Part shown: in pieces, positions 34,030-41,506 of the stretch | How positions within the stretch are numbered: the first letter of the stretch is position 1 | How the letters are laid out: each line of letters opens with the position of its first letter | Assembly: GCA_050633705.1 (NCBI GenBank) | Contig: JBOEGZ010000021.1 | Coordinates: forward strand, 1 to 41,542 | Origin: JAJFHI01 sp050633705 | Lineage (GTDB): Bacteria; Pseudomonadota; Alphaproteobacteria; Rhizobiales; Hyphomicrobiaceae | DNA length: 41,542 nt | Direction: 5' to 3' | Position numbers and translations under genes: made by a program | The notes under the pieces: model-generated | Seen by the model: only the letters and a program-made list of their open reading frames with translations | Told to the model about the DNA's origin: nothing | Database searches by the model: none

Positions 34030-34416
34030 TCAGCGTTCGGTGGTTTGTTTGGACTGTGCTTCAAGCCGCCGGTTTACGCTGGCGATCGCGTCCGTCAGGT
34101 CCTTTTGCAACTCTGCGAATGGCATGGCAAGGGCGGCCTTGCGCGCCACGATGACATAGTCGCATCCGGGCATCGCATTTGCCTGTGCAACTTGGGATAT
34201 GGCCGCTTTCAAACGGCGGCGAATTTTATTGCGAATAACAGCATTGCCGAGCTTCTTGGTCACTGTGAAGCCGAAAAGGGGAGAATCCGATGTATTCGCC
34301 TGGCAAATATCATCTGGGCGTCGTTTGGCCTCCAACAGGAAGCCTCGCATTGATTTGCGCGCGCCACCTCGGATCCGGAGGAACTGAGACCGCTTCTTAA
34401 GTGTCTCAACAGCCAC
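34030..34416 (-). CDS. rnpA: Ribonuclease P protein component
   Basis: The protein part of RNase P, which trims the 5' leader from precursor tRNAs. I see LKKRSQFLRIRGG near the start, GFTVTKKLGNAVIRNKIRRRLKAA in outline (the RNR signature), and DYVIVARKAAL. The start is uncertain: the GTG at 34416, giving 128 residues, puts the N-terminus close to other RnpA proteins; an ATG at 34479 would add 21 residues that do not look like the family. It lies between rpmH and yidC, the usual order. Confidence 0.92.
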   Translation of the reverse strand: MAVETLKKRSQFLRIRGGARKSMRGFLLEAKRRPDDICQANTSDSPLFGFTVTKKLGNAVIRNKIRRRLKAAISQVAQANAMPGCDYVIVARKAALAMPFAELQKDLTDAIASVNRRLEAQSKQTTER

Positions 34417-34497
34417 TGCAATCACTGAGTTAAAAGTTGCCAAAAACGCAATTCTGCAGTCTGCAATCTTTGACTGCAACCCAAGGCGAATACGCCA

Positions 34498-34520
34498 AAC
34501 GGCCCACGTCTTGGGCCGTT
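34498..34520 (-). promoter_or_regulatory. Hairpin between rpmH and rnpA
   Basis: AACGGCCCA and TGGGCCGTT form a perfect 9-base-pair stem with a 5-base loop. It lies in the rpmH-rnpA gap. On the minus strand a TTT follows but no longer T run. It may be a partial terminator that sets the high ratio of L34 to RnpA, or an mRNA processing site. Confidence 0.5.
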
Positions 34521-34558
34521 ACATCACCTCAAAGGTAAACTTGAAGACGCAACGGGGT

Positions 34559-34693
34559 TTAAGCAGATAGTCTTTTGCGGCCCTTGGCACGACGGCGCGC
34601 CAATACGCGCAAGCCACCTTTTGTTGCCATCCGTTTGCGGAAGCCATGGCGGCGTTTGCGAACCAAGCGGCTTGGCTGGTAGGTACGTTTCAC
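34559..34693 (-). CDS. rpmH: 50S ribosomal protein L34
   Basis: A 44-residue very basic ribosomal protein. The frame begins VKRTYQPSRLVRKRRHGF and contains RMATKGGLRVLARRRAKGRKRL, the complete L34 pattern. The start codon is GTG at 34693, with GGGAG seven bases before. It is the first gene of the rpmH-rnpA-yidC-engB run on the minus strand. It is too short to appear in a 60-residue ORF screen. Confidence 0.97.
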   Translation of the reverse strand: MKRTYQPSRLVRKRRHGFRKRMATKGGLRVLARRRAKGRKRLSA

Positions 34694-35341
34694 GTCAATT
34701 CTCCCGTCGCAGGCCAATGTGGCCGCGCTCGATGGTGCTCATTGCGTTTACAACAGGCAATACACCCGGGTAAATGCAATATAAATCAATCAATTAGAGC
34801 TTTTCACTGGTCTTGTTTGACAAAATCTCAGACCACGATGCTCTGCATGCCCAGAAAAAGCGACAAAACCGACATGACGCGGGGTCAGGCAGGTTTCTGT
34901 CTCCTTATGAAAAGGATTTGAGGGCTTATAGGCATCTGGGGCCGGTTGCGTCAATCAAAAGTCGGCCGAATGGCGACTACCGCGGCGAAAAGAAACGGAT
35001 TTGGCAGTGAAAACGTCTGTCGTTTGCCCAGTTTTGGGTGCATCGAATTTTCCCTGTGTCCACAATTGCGACCGGTCCGCGGGACCAAGGGCTCTTCTAT
35101 CTTGAGCTGTCGGGGTTCATGCCCGGGCAATACGCACACGCTCCAATCACACGAATTCACGACTTGAACTGAGGGTTCACAGCTGGTTGAGGTCCCATTT
35201 TCTTTTATTTGATCTTCGACCATGGTTGCGAGACGAGGAGAGCATCGGTTCCCGCTCCACTGAAGATTGTGTGCGTTTTTCAGGGTTCGGCTGAACTGTG
35301 CTGCAGGTAAACAAAACGAACTAACTATGATTGGATATGAA
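34694..35341. other. Intergenic region between rpmH and the DUF547 gene
   Basis: About 650 bases without a convincing gene. The left part must carry the rpmH promoter on the minus strand (a TATATT-like box lies near 34780). A 65-codon plus-strand frame at 34813-35010 begins with TTG and has no clear ribosome binding site; I do not support it. Small stems such as GGTCC/GGACC near 35075 are present but do not add up to a known RNA. Confidence 0.4.
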
Positions 35342-36244
35342 ATGTGGTCATCGACATCAGTGATCAGAGACCGGCGTGCAAACTGCTTGGCCGACGTCAT
35401 TGTCGCCAGCAGCAAAGTCCTGGTTGGGCTCTTATTGATGTTAGCTGTCTTGACCGAAACCGCACAGGCGCAAAATCCAACGTCATTCTTCGCCAAGCAT
35501 GGTTCTAGTACCGCTGGCGCCGTTGATCACAGTGCTTGGACAGCCCTTTTAGAGCGATATGTTGTGGAAGGGCGCGGCGGGCTTAATCGTGTAAATTACC
35601 GTGCGTTTAAATCTGGTGGCCATAAGGCGCTGAAAAATTACGTTGGCCGTTTGCAAAGTGTTGACCCAAGAAAACTTGACCGTTTGGAACAGTTTGCGTT
35701 TTGGGCGAACCTCTACAATGCCAAAACGATTGATGTTGTGCTTGATAATTATCCTGTGAAATCAATCCGCGATATTTCCCTCGACGACAGCTTGTTTGGA
35801 GCATTGGCAAGTTCAGTTGGGGCTGGGGGGCCTTGGAAGACTAAGATTATGAACGTCGCTGGCGTTAAACTCAGTCTTGATGACATTGAACACAAGATTT
35901 TACGTCCGGTCTTTAAAGACCCACGTGTTCATTATGCAGTGAATTGTGCATCAATTGGGTGTCCAAACCTTGCGCGCGAGGCGTTTACCGGTGCCAATCT
36001 CAATGCCCAACTTGATGCAGGTGCTAGCGCCTATATCAACAGTCCGCGCGGTTTTTCGGTTTCCGGAGGTCGCGTGACAGCATCATCGATCTACAAATGG
36101 TTCCAATCTGACTTTGGCGGATCGAAATCCGGCGTCATTGAGCATGCATTGGTGTATGCTTCGCCAAAATTAAAAGCCGCCCTGCGTGATGCAAATAGTA
36201 TTAGCAGTTACGATTATGATTGGACGCTGAACGACCTGAAATAG
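35342..36244 (+). CDS. Secreted DUF547-domain protein
   Basis: A 300-residue protein with a signal-like segment (KVLVGLLLMLAVLTETAQAQ) that follows a basic N-terminal stretch. The mature part has the DUF547 pattern: NRVNYRAFK, FAFWANLYNAKTIDVVLDNYP, LDDIEHKILRP, VHYAVNCASIGCPNLAREAF, and a final YDYDWTLND. The family has a conserved Cys-His-type arrangement, but its role is not established. Start at 35342 is preceded by TTGGATATGAA; ATG at 35327 is an alternative. It stands alone, 95 bases before the TVP38 gene. Confidence 0.85.
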   Translation: MWSSTSVIRDRRANCLADVIVASSKVLVGLLLMLAVLTETAQAQNPTSFFAKHGSSTAGAVDHSAWTALLERYVVEGRGGLNRVNYRAFKSGGHKALKNYVGRLQSVDPRKLDRLEQFAFWANLYNAKTIDVVLDNYPVKSIRDISLDDSLFGALASSVGAGGPWKTKIMNVAGVKLSLDDIEHKILRPVFKDPRVHYAVNCASIGCPNLAREAFTGANLNAQLDAGASAYINSPRGFSVSGGRVTASSIYKWFQSDFGGSKSGVIEHALVYASPKLKAALRDANSISSYDYDWTLNDLK

Positions 36245-36339
36245 TGCCGTTGGCAATAGACAAATTCTCGAACTTTCACCCATGAATATTTGAATAGCCG
36301 AAAAGTGCTTGATACGACTCTCAAAGGACGAAAAATATT

Positions 36340-37170
36340 ATGACGAATGTGTCGAAAGAAGGTGGGGATTTGGAAAACAAATCTGCAGTAAAGACGGATG
36401 GTCAAGGCGCTGGGATAGGTCGGTGGATCCCGCTCATTATTATTCTCGCGACGATGGCACTGGTTTTTGCGATGGGCTGGCATAAATACCTTTCGTTTAA
36501 AACTGTCGGGGTAAACTATGAGGCTGCCCGACAGTTCATAGCCGATAACCTTTTTGCTGCGTTGGCGATCTATATTGCCGCTTACGTTGCAATCGTGGCT
36601 TTGTCTTTACCAGGTGCGCTCGTGATGACGCTCGCAGGAGGGCTGTTTTTTGGGTGGCAGATTTCTGCACCAGCAACAGTTACTGCTGCAACAATTGGTG
36701 CCACGATTATTTTCGTTATCGCCAAGACATCGCTAGGAGAGGCTCTGGCATCAAAGGCTGGGCCATGGCTGGAAAAACTTCGTGACGGCTTCAAGGAAAA
36801 TGCACTGAGTTATTTGCTGTTCTTACGCCTTGTGCCTGCTTTTCCGTTTTTCGTTATTAATGTCGTTCCCGCACTCCTTGGCGTTCCGTTACGCACATAT
36901 ATTTTGGGGACGTTTCTCGGGATTATTCCAGGCACAACGGCGTTTTCTGTTGCTGGAGCGGGTCTGGGTAGTGTTATTGAGGCTCAGAATGTGAGCTATC
37001 ACACTTGCCTTGAAGCGAATGTTGGAAATTCTGATGCATCTTGTCCTTATGAGATCGACACAAGCGCACTCGTGACAAAAGAATTATTGTTGGCGTTTGC
37101 ACTTCTTGGCGTCGTTGCCCTTATTCCTATTGCTCTGAAGAAATGGAACAGTCGACATGCAAGCGAATAG
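36340..37170 (+). CDS. TVP38/TMEM64-family membrane protein (DedA-like)
   Basis: A 276-residue inner-membrane protein. It has a cytosolic N-terminal tail, then about six helices. The VTT/SNARE-associated pattern is clear: LSLPGALVMTLAGGLFFG, then FLRLVPAFPFFVINVVPALLGVPLRTYILGTFLGIIPG in outline. Related proteins are membrane scramblases or transporters. Two Cys residues (HTCLE, ASCPY) lie in a loop between the last two helices, as seen in family members paired with disulfide oxidoreductases. Its last bases overlap the next gene by 14, so the two are probably translated together. Confidence 0.88.
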   Translation: MTNVSKEGGDLENKSAVKTDGQGAGIGRWIPLIIILATMALVFAMGWHKYLSFKTVGVNYEAARQFIADNLFAALAIYIAAYVAIVALSLPGALVMTLAGGLFFGWQISAPATVTAATIGATIIFVIAKTSLGEALASKAGPWLEKLRDGFKENALSYLLFLRLVPAFPFFVINVVPALLGVPLRTYILGTFLGIIPGTTAFSVAGAGLGSVIEAQNVSYHTCLEANVGNSDASCPYEIDTSALVTKELLLAFALLGVVALIPIALKKWNSRHASE

Positions 37171-38689
37171 TTTGAATGCCACGCTTACTACCAAGGATGC
37201 GGGAGCCAACAAGGCGTTAGGCAAAGCCAAGCGCTCAGCGACGGGCACCACTCAATCTGCCACAGGCGATCAAATTGACACCGACCTTTGTGTCATCGGT
37301 GCTGGATCGGGAGGGCTTTCAGTTGCTGCAATTGCTGCAGCTTTTGGCCGGAAAGTTGTTTTGGTCGAAAAAGGTAAGATGGGTGGTGATTGCCTTAACT
37401 ATGGATGTGTTCCATCAAAGGCTATGCTGGCTGCGGGCAAACGCGCTCAGGATATGAGAACGGCTGGGCCCTTTGGTGTTGGCAGCGTTGAACCTGTCAT
37501 CAATCATAGAGATGTTAACGCTCACATAAAAAGCGTTATCGCAGCTATTGAACCAAACGATTCTGTTGAGCGTTTTACCGGGCTCGGCGTGCATGTCATT
37601 CAAGCGGCTGGGCGGTTTATTGATAAAAACACGATTGTTGCTGGTGAATATCAGATCAAAGCACGTCGCTTTGTTATCGCAACGGGTTCGTCGCCAGCGA
37701 TTATCCCGTTTCCGGGTTTGGATAGTATCCCCTATTTCACCAATGAAACGATTTTCGAGAACCAGAACAAGATTGATCATTTGATTGTCATTGGTGGCGG
37801 GCCAATTGGTATGGAAATGGCGCAAGCTCACCGGCGCCTTGGCAGCAAAGTGACGGTGCTTGAAGCCTTCAAAGCGCTGGGCAAAGATGATCCCGAATTG
37901 ACCGCTATTGCGTTAGATAAAATTCGCAGTGAAGGAATCTCTGTTCGCGAAGATACGAAAGTCATTAGTGTCGATGGTGGACTTGGCCATGTGCGAGTTT
38001 TAATCGAAACTGACGAAGGCGAAGAGTACGTCAATGGCAGTCATCTCTTAATGGCAGTGGGCCGAAGGCCAAATGTTGAAGGTCTTGGACTTGAAAACGC
38101 GAAAATCAAATTTGATCAACGTGGAATTAAGGTTGATAAAGGCCTCAAGACTGCAAATCGGAAAGTTTATGCAATTGGTGATGTCATTGGCGGTTTGCAG
38201 TTTACCCATGTTGCCAACTATCATGCACAGCTCGTCATAAAGAATGCCCTTTTCCGTTTGCCGATCAAAAATGACCAAAGTGGTGTTCCGTGGGTGACGT
38301 TCACCGATCCCGAAATCGCGAATGTTGGATTGACGGAATCTCAGGCAACACAGAAGTTCGGTAAAAAAATTAATGTTTTACGTTGGCCATTTTTAGAAAA
38401 TGATCGCGCGCAAGCTGAACGAACAACCACTGGGCATGTTAAAGTCATTACCGATAGCAAAGGCCGTATACTTGGAGCCGGTATTGTCGGAAAGAATGCA
38501 GGCGAAATCATACAGATGTGGTCACTGGCGATATCGAAAAAGATGAAGGTCAAGGATATGATGAATTGGATATCGCCCTATCCGACGTTGTCGGAAGTCA
38601 ATAAGCGGGTGGCGTCACGCTTTTTTGCAACCACACCGAGCAATGCGCTTGTGCGATCAACGATCAATTTCTTATCCAAGTTCGGTTAG
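37157..38689 (+). CDS. MerA-like pyridine nucleotide-disulfide oxidoreductase
   Basis: A 510-residue FAD enzyme of the dihydrolipoamide dehydrogenase/mercuric reductase class. A 40-residue basic N-terminal tail precedes VIGAGSGGLSVA. The redox pair is GGDCLNYGCVPSK. A second nucleotide-binding motif, IGGGPIGMEMA, and the AIGDVIGG FAD segment follow. At the C-terminus the usual active-site HPT motif reads YPTLSE, so Tyr replaces the catalytic His, as in mercuric reductases; it lacks a MerA N-terminal HMA domain and the terminal Cys pair. It overlaps the TVP38-type gene by 14 bases, so the pair may shuttle electrons to a membrane step. The true substrate is not known. Confidence 0.88.
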   Translation: MQANSLNATLTTKDAGANKALGKAKRSATGTTQSATGDQIDTDLCVIGAGSGGLSVAAIAAAFGRKVVLVEKGKMGGDCLNYGCVPSKAMLAAGKRAQDMRTAGPFGVGSVEPVINHRDVNAHIKSVIAAIEPNDSVERFTGLGVHVIQAAGRFIDKNTIVAGEYQIKARRFVIATGSSPAIIPFPGLDSIPYFTNETIFENQNKIDHLIVIGGGPIGMEMAQAHRRLGSKVTVLEAFKALGKDDPELTAIALDKIRSEGISVREDTKVISVDGGLGHVRVLIETDEGEEYVNGSHLLMAVGRRPNVEGLGLENAKIKFDQRGIKVDKGLKTANRKVYAIGDVIGGLQFTHVANYHAQLVIKNALFRLPIKNDQSGVPWVTFTDPEIANVGLTESQATQKFGKKINVLRWPFLENDRAQAERTTTGHVKVITDSKGRILGAGIVGKNAGEIIQMWSLAISKKMKVKDMMNWISPYPTLSEVNKRVASRFFATTPSNALVRSTINFLSKFG

Positions 38690-38749
38690 TGCCGGCTGTT
38701 TGGACAGCGGCAAATTAAACAGCAGCAAGATGAAGGCCGCGCTTTAAAC

Positions 38750-40273
38750 GTGCAACGTGAATTAAACAAGCAAACTGATGATAGGGCTGTTGAACCGGTC
38801 GCGGCGTCGCAGCCTGCGTCTGTCGGAAAAGCTCTGAGGTCAATTTGGCGTTGGGATGAGTTGCGTTTGCCGGCCAAGCTGTTGTTGCTGACAACAATGT
38901 TTGTGATGCTGGCAGAAGTCCTCATTTTTGTCCCCTCGGTAGCAAACCACCGGGTGCAGTGGTTGCAGGATCGCGTTGTCGCTGGCAAGCTTGCTGGACT
39001 TGCGGCAATCGCCGTTCCTGGCGGCGCGGTTCCAGACAATTTGCGAAATGAGCTATTGGAAACAGCGCAGGTGAAGTCCGTTGCCTGGCGACGTGATGGA
39101 CGTCGTCGTCTTGTGCTGCCAGCAGATGGCCCATTGGTTGTTTCGCAAATGTTCGATATGCGCCCTATCGTGATGGATGGCAACGTGTTTGGGTCCGTTG
39201 CAACGCGAATAGGTCTAATTCGCGATGCCATGGCGGCAATAATTGAAACGAGCGATCGGACGGTGCGAGTTGTTGCCCCGCTGGAAAGTAATAACGAAGT
39301 AGACTTCATAGAAATTGTCGTATCTGAGAAACCGCTGACTGCAGAATTACGCGCCTATGGTCTCAATATTTTATTTCTATCAATCGTCATTTCGTTGTTC
39401 ACTGCCGCACTCGTCTATTATGCGCTCAGCCGTCTCTTGGTTCGGCCAATGATGCGAATAACTGAAAATATGTTGCAGTTCAGTGAGAAACCGGAAGATG
39501 CCAGCCGGATTATCATTCCGTCGAGCCGCAGTGATGAAATCGGCGTGGCCGAACGTGAGTTGGCCGGAATGCAGGGACAACTGTCTCAGTTGTTGTTGCA
39601 GAAAAATCGTTTGGCACAGTTGGGTTTGGCCGTCAGCAAGATCAGTCATGATTTGCGCAACATGCTGGCAAACGCTCAATTGATATCAGATCGTCTCAGT
39701 GGTCTTGATGACCCGACAGTGCAACGCTTTGCACCGAAACTTATTGCGTCGCTCGATCGTGCAATCAATTTCTGCAACGACTCGCTGCGCTTTGGCAAAG
39801 CTGAAGAAGCGGCTCCGCGGCGCGATATCTTTTCACTTTCAGATATTGTCGATGAAGTTGGCAGTGGTCTTGGCTTACCCAAACCCGGAGACATTGACTG
39901 GATTGTCGATGTGGATTCCAATACTCAAATTGATGCGGATCGCGATCATTTGTTTCGCATTCTCACCAACATATGCCGAAACTCTGTTCAAGTTTTGGAA
40001 AGTCGAGACGAGCACGGTGAAATTCGAATTAAGGGTTGGAGGGACGGACGGCGCACCCTGGTCGAGATCCACGATAATGGGCCAGGCGTGCCACCACGTG
40101 CGCGTGAACATCTTTTTGAGGCATTCCAGGGATCTGTACGTCAAGGAGGAACAGGCTTGGGTCTGGTGATTGCTCATGAACTTTTGCAAGCTCATGGTGG
40201 CTCGGTCGAGTTATTGGACACTGACAAGGGTGCGACATTTTTGATTGCGATTCCAGACAGGTCGGCCGCCTGA
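38750..40273 (+). CDS. Orphan sensor histidine kinase
   Basis: A 507-residue membrane kinase. TM1 lies at about residues 43-62, a periplasmic domain follows to about 200, and TM2 (LNILFLSIVISLFTAALVYYAL) precedes a HAMP segment. The H-box is SHDLRNMLA with the phospho-acceptor His. The N-box (NICRNSV), G1 (DNGPGVP) and G2 (GGTGLGL) boxes make a complete ATPase domain. No response regulator gene is next to it. The start is the GTG at 38750, with AAGG about 14 bases ahead; the first membrane helix begins 40 residues in. It is 60 bases after the oxidoreductase, so it may be co-transcribed. Confidence 0.92.
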   Translation: MQRELNKQTDDRAVEPVAASQPASVGKALRSIWRWDELRLPAKLLLLTTMFVMLAEVLIFVPSVANHRVQWLQDRVVAGKLAGLAAIAVPGGAVPDNLRNELLETAQVKSVAWRRDGRRRLVLPADGPLVVSQMFDMRPIVMDGNVFGSVATRIGLIRDAMAAIIETSDRTVRVVAPLESNNEVDFIEIVVSEKPLTAELRAYGLNILFLSIVISLFTAALVYYALSRLLVRPMMRITENMLQFSEKPEDASRIIIPSSRSDEIGVAERELAGMQGQLSQLLLQKNRLAQLGLAVSKISHDLRNMLANAQLISDRLSGLDDPTVQRFAPKLIASLDRAINFCNDSLRFGKAEEAAPRRDIFSLSDIVDEVGSGLGLPKPGDIDWIVDVDSNTQIDADRDHLFRILTNICRNSVQVLESRDEHGEIRIKGWRDGRRTLVEIHDNGPGVPPRAREHLFEAFQGSVRQGGTGLGLVIAHELLQAHGGSVELLDTDKGATFLIAIPDRSAA

Positions 40274-40550
40274 CGCGGACCTCGCCTTTCTCTCAGCGCC
40301 GTACTTTCGAGGTTTTCGAGCGATTGCGCCGTGATTTCGGGGTATGGACATCCGCCAAGACCATTTTCTCGAAATTTGTTTCTTGAAAACATTCCAGACA
40401 CCGTTCAAGGGCCCTTGCACTCTTGCGCTGCACCCATTAGGAGTAGCGGCTCTTGGTGGCGCCAACCGCACCGCCAACGAATTTGCAATCTCTCAAGTCA
40501 CAATTATTTTTTCGATGCGTGGCGACGAATTTAGATTTGCGAACTTCAAA

Positions 40551-40627
40551 GCACCGGTAGCTCAGCTGGATAGAGCACCAGACTACGAATCTGGGGGTCG
40601 GGGGTTCGAATCCTCCCCGGTGCGCCA
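40551..40627 (+). tRNA. tRNA-Arg (anticodon ACG)
   Basis: A complete 77-base cloverleaf including the 3' CCA. GCACCGG and CCGGTGC form the acceptor stem, and CTACGAA is the anticodon loop with ACG, read as arginine. The T arm is GGGGGTTCGAATCCTCCCC in outline. The 3' half from 40583 is repeated at 41507, so the gene is a likely integration site. A weak TTGCAA...TATTTT pair (40483-40510) may be its promoter. The 277 bases before it hold no gene. Confidence 0.96.
40583..40618. repeat. tRNA-Arg 3' segment, first copy (attachment site)
   Basis: These 36 bases are repeated without mismatch at 41507-41542; the preceding base differs, and the second copy is cut by the window end, so the repeat is at least 36 bases. 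This is the classic mark of integrase-mediated insertion at a tRNA gene. Confidence 0.85.
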
Positions 40628-40675
40628 ATGAAATCAACAACTTAGCTTGTCTCTCTGATGCTCAAAACCCTCACC

Positions 40676-40692
40676 GGGCACGCAATGGGCAC
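40676..40692. repeat. Paired GGGCAC repeat, left arm
   Basis: GGGCAC occurs at 40676 and 40687, exactly 11 bases apart, about 50 bases after the tRNA. The same doubled motif is found at 41331-41347. The spacing of one helical turn suggests a protein-binding site, such as arm-type sites of a tyrosine integrase. Confidence 0.5.
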
Positions 40693-40768
40693 GCTGGTTT
40701 GGGGCAAAACACGACCTTGAACGACTCATGGTAAATCGATTGCACCGACCAATCCGATGGAGCAAGAG

Positions 40769-41023
40769 ATGTCCAACGTCACCAAATTTCCAATAAAGAC
40801 TGAGAAGCGTATCCAGAATCGTCGTGGCCGCGGTGCAGTCTCATGCCTTGTCTCTTTGCGTTGGCTTCGCTTCTCGGAAGCATACCCGCAAGCAACAGAA
40901 TTCGGCACGCCAGTGGCTCTTGATGTAATGACAGAATCTGGTGACACCGAACGCAAGCTCTGCACAATGCTTGTCACAGTTGAAGACCTGGAGAAGGTCC
41001 TGGATTACATTAAGGGAAAATAA
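40769..41023 (+). CDS. Small protein of unknown function in the tRNA-associated segment
   Basis: An 84-residue soluble protein that begins MSNVTKFPIKTEKRIQNRRGRG and then reads as mixed strands and a C-terminal helix (VTVEDLEKVLDYIKGK). I do not recognise a family. I start at 40769 with GGAG six bases ahead instead of 40757. It lies between the two tRNA 3' copies, so it is probably carried by the integrated element. The basic N-terminus could bind nucleic acid. Its base composition is like that of its chromosomal neighbours, unlike the AT-rich gene next to it. Confidence 0.6.
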   Translation: MSNVTKFPIKTEKRIQNRRGRGAVSCLVSLRWLRFSEAYPQATEFGTPVALDVMTESGDTERKLCTMLVTVEDLEKVLDYIKGK

Positions 41024-41042
41024 CTTTAATTTCGATTCCGTC

Positions 41043-41216
41043 CTATTTTTTTCCGATAGCCTGTATTTTTTCATTCAATTGAATTATTTCTGAAATGGCA
41101 GCGTCTAATCCTTTAATCCCAGTTGATACAAAATCCGTTTTTGCTTTTGATTTTTCCTGACTTTTAAATATCTCGTTTATCCAATCGTTACTGTTGTTAA
41201 ATTCATTTCCAAACAT
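41043..41216 (-). CDS. Small AT-rich ORF, probable acquired gene
   Basis: A 57-residue minus-strand frame: it begins MFGNEFNNSNDWINEIFKSQ and ends in a predicted helix with LDAAISEIIQLNEKIQAIGKK. Codons are strongly AT-rich (many AAA, AAT, ATA), unlike the rest of the window, pointing to recent transfer. It has the character of a small helical protein with a Lys- and Asn-rich surface. No family is recognised, and no strong ribosome binding site precedes the ATG. A paired GTATACTT repeat lies about 55 bases upstream. It is convergent with the 84-residue gene, 19 bases apart. Confidence 0.55.
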   Translation of the reverse strand: MFGNEFNNSNDWINEIFKSQEKSKAKTDFVSTGIKGLDAAISEIIQLNEKIQAIGKK

Positions 41217-41270
41217 ATTAATACTTTAACTTCTAAAAGATGTTGCGCTCAGACCTGAACGGATTAGCTT

Positions 41271-41291
41271 GTATACTTTCATAGTATACTT
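41271..41291 (-). promoter_or_regulatory. Possible operator: paired GTATACTT repeats
   Basis: GTATACTT occurs twice 13 bases apart (41271-41278 and 41284-41291), and each GTATAC is itself a palindrome. On the minus strand the TATAC boxes could overlap a promoter for the small AT-rich gene starting at 41216. A repressor binding site is inferred. Confidence 0.4.
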
Positions 41292-41330
41292 GTTTGCGAA
41301 ATCCGCAAGCCGATGGTGTGGACACTGACC

Positions 41331-41347
41331 GGGCACACCTGGGGCAC
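41331..41347. repeat. Paired GGGCAC repeat, right arm
   Basis: GGGCAC occurs at 41331 and 41342, again 11 bases apart, matching the left pair. A single further GGGCAC is at 41455. These lie before the second tRNA 3' copy. Confidence 0.5.
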
Positions 41348-41506
41348 TCCAATTTGCTCGCTAGGACGTACCCAATTCCGTAAAAATTAGGTCGTTGAAA
41401 CCAAACAAAGAAAACACCGTTGAGCACCAGACAAAGACTCTGAAGCACCACCTTGGGCACGCACTCAACTAGAAAAAACCCAACAAAATCAAGGGGACTC
41501 TCAGTG

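Noticed and set aside
34813..35010. 65-codon plus-strand frame between rpmH and the DUF547 gene
   Set aside because: It starts with TTG, lacks a ribosome binding site and has no recognisable features; the region is more likely the promoter area.
34694..35341. Replication origin next to rpmH
   Set aside because: I found no cluster of DnaA-box-like sequences, and no dnaA gene is present.
38686..39309. Long minus-strand frame opposite the histidine kinase
   Set aside because: It is antisense to a clearly coding gene, and its Ser/Arg/Thr-rich translation is typical of a shadow frame.
41233..41460. Minus-strand 75-codon frame before the second att copy
   Set aside because: It spans the repeats and the operator-like site and shows no protein-like pattern.
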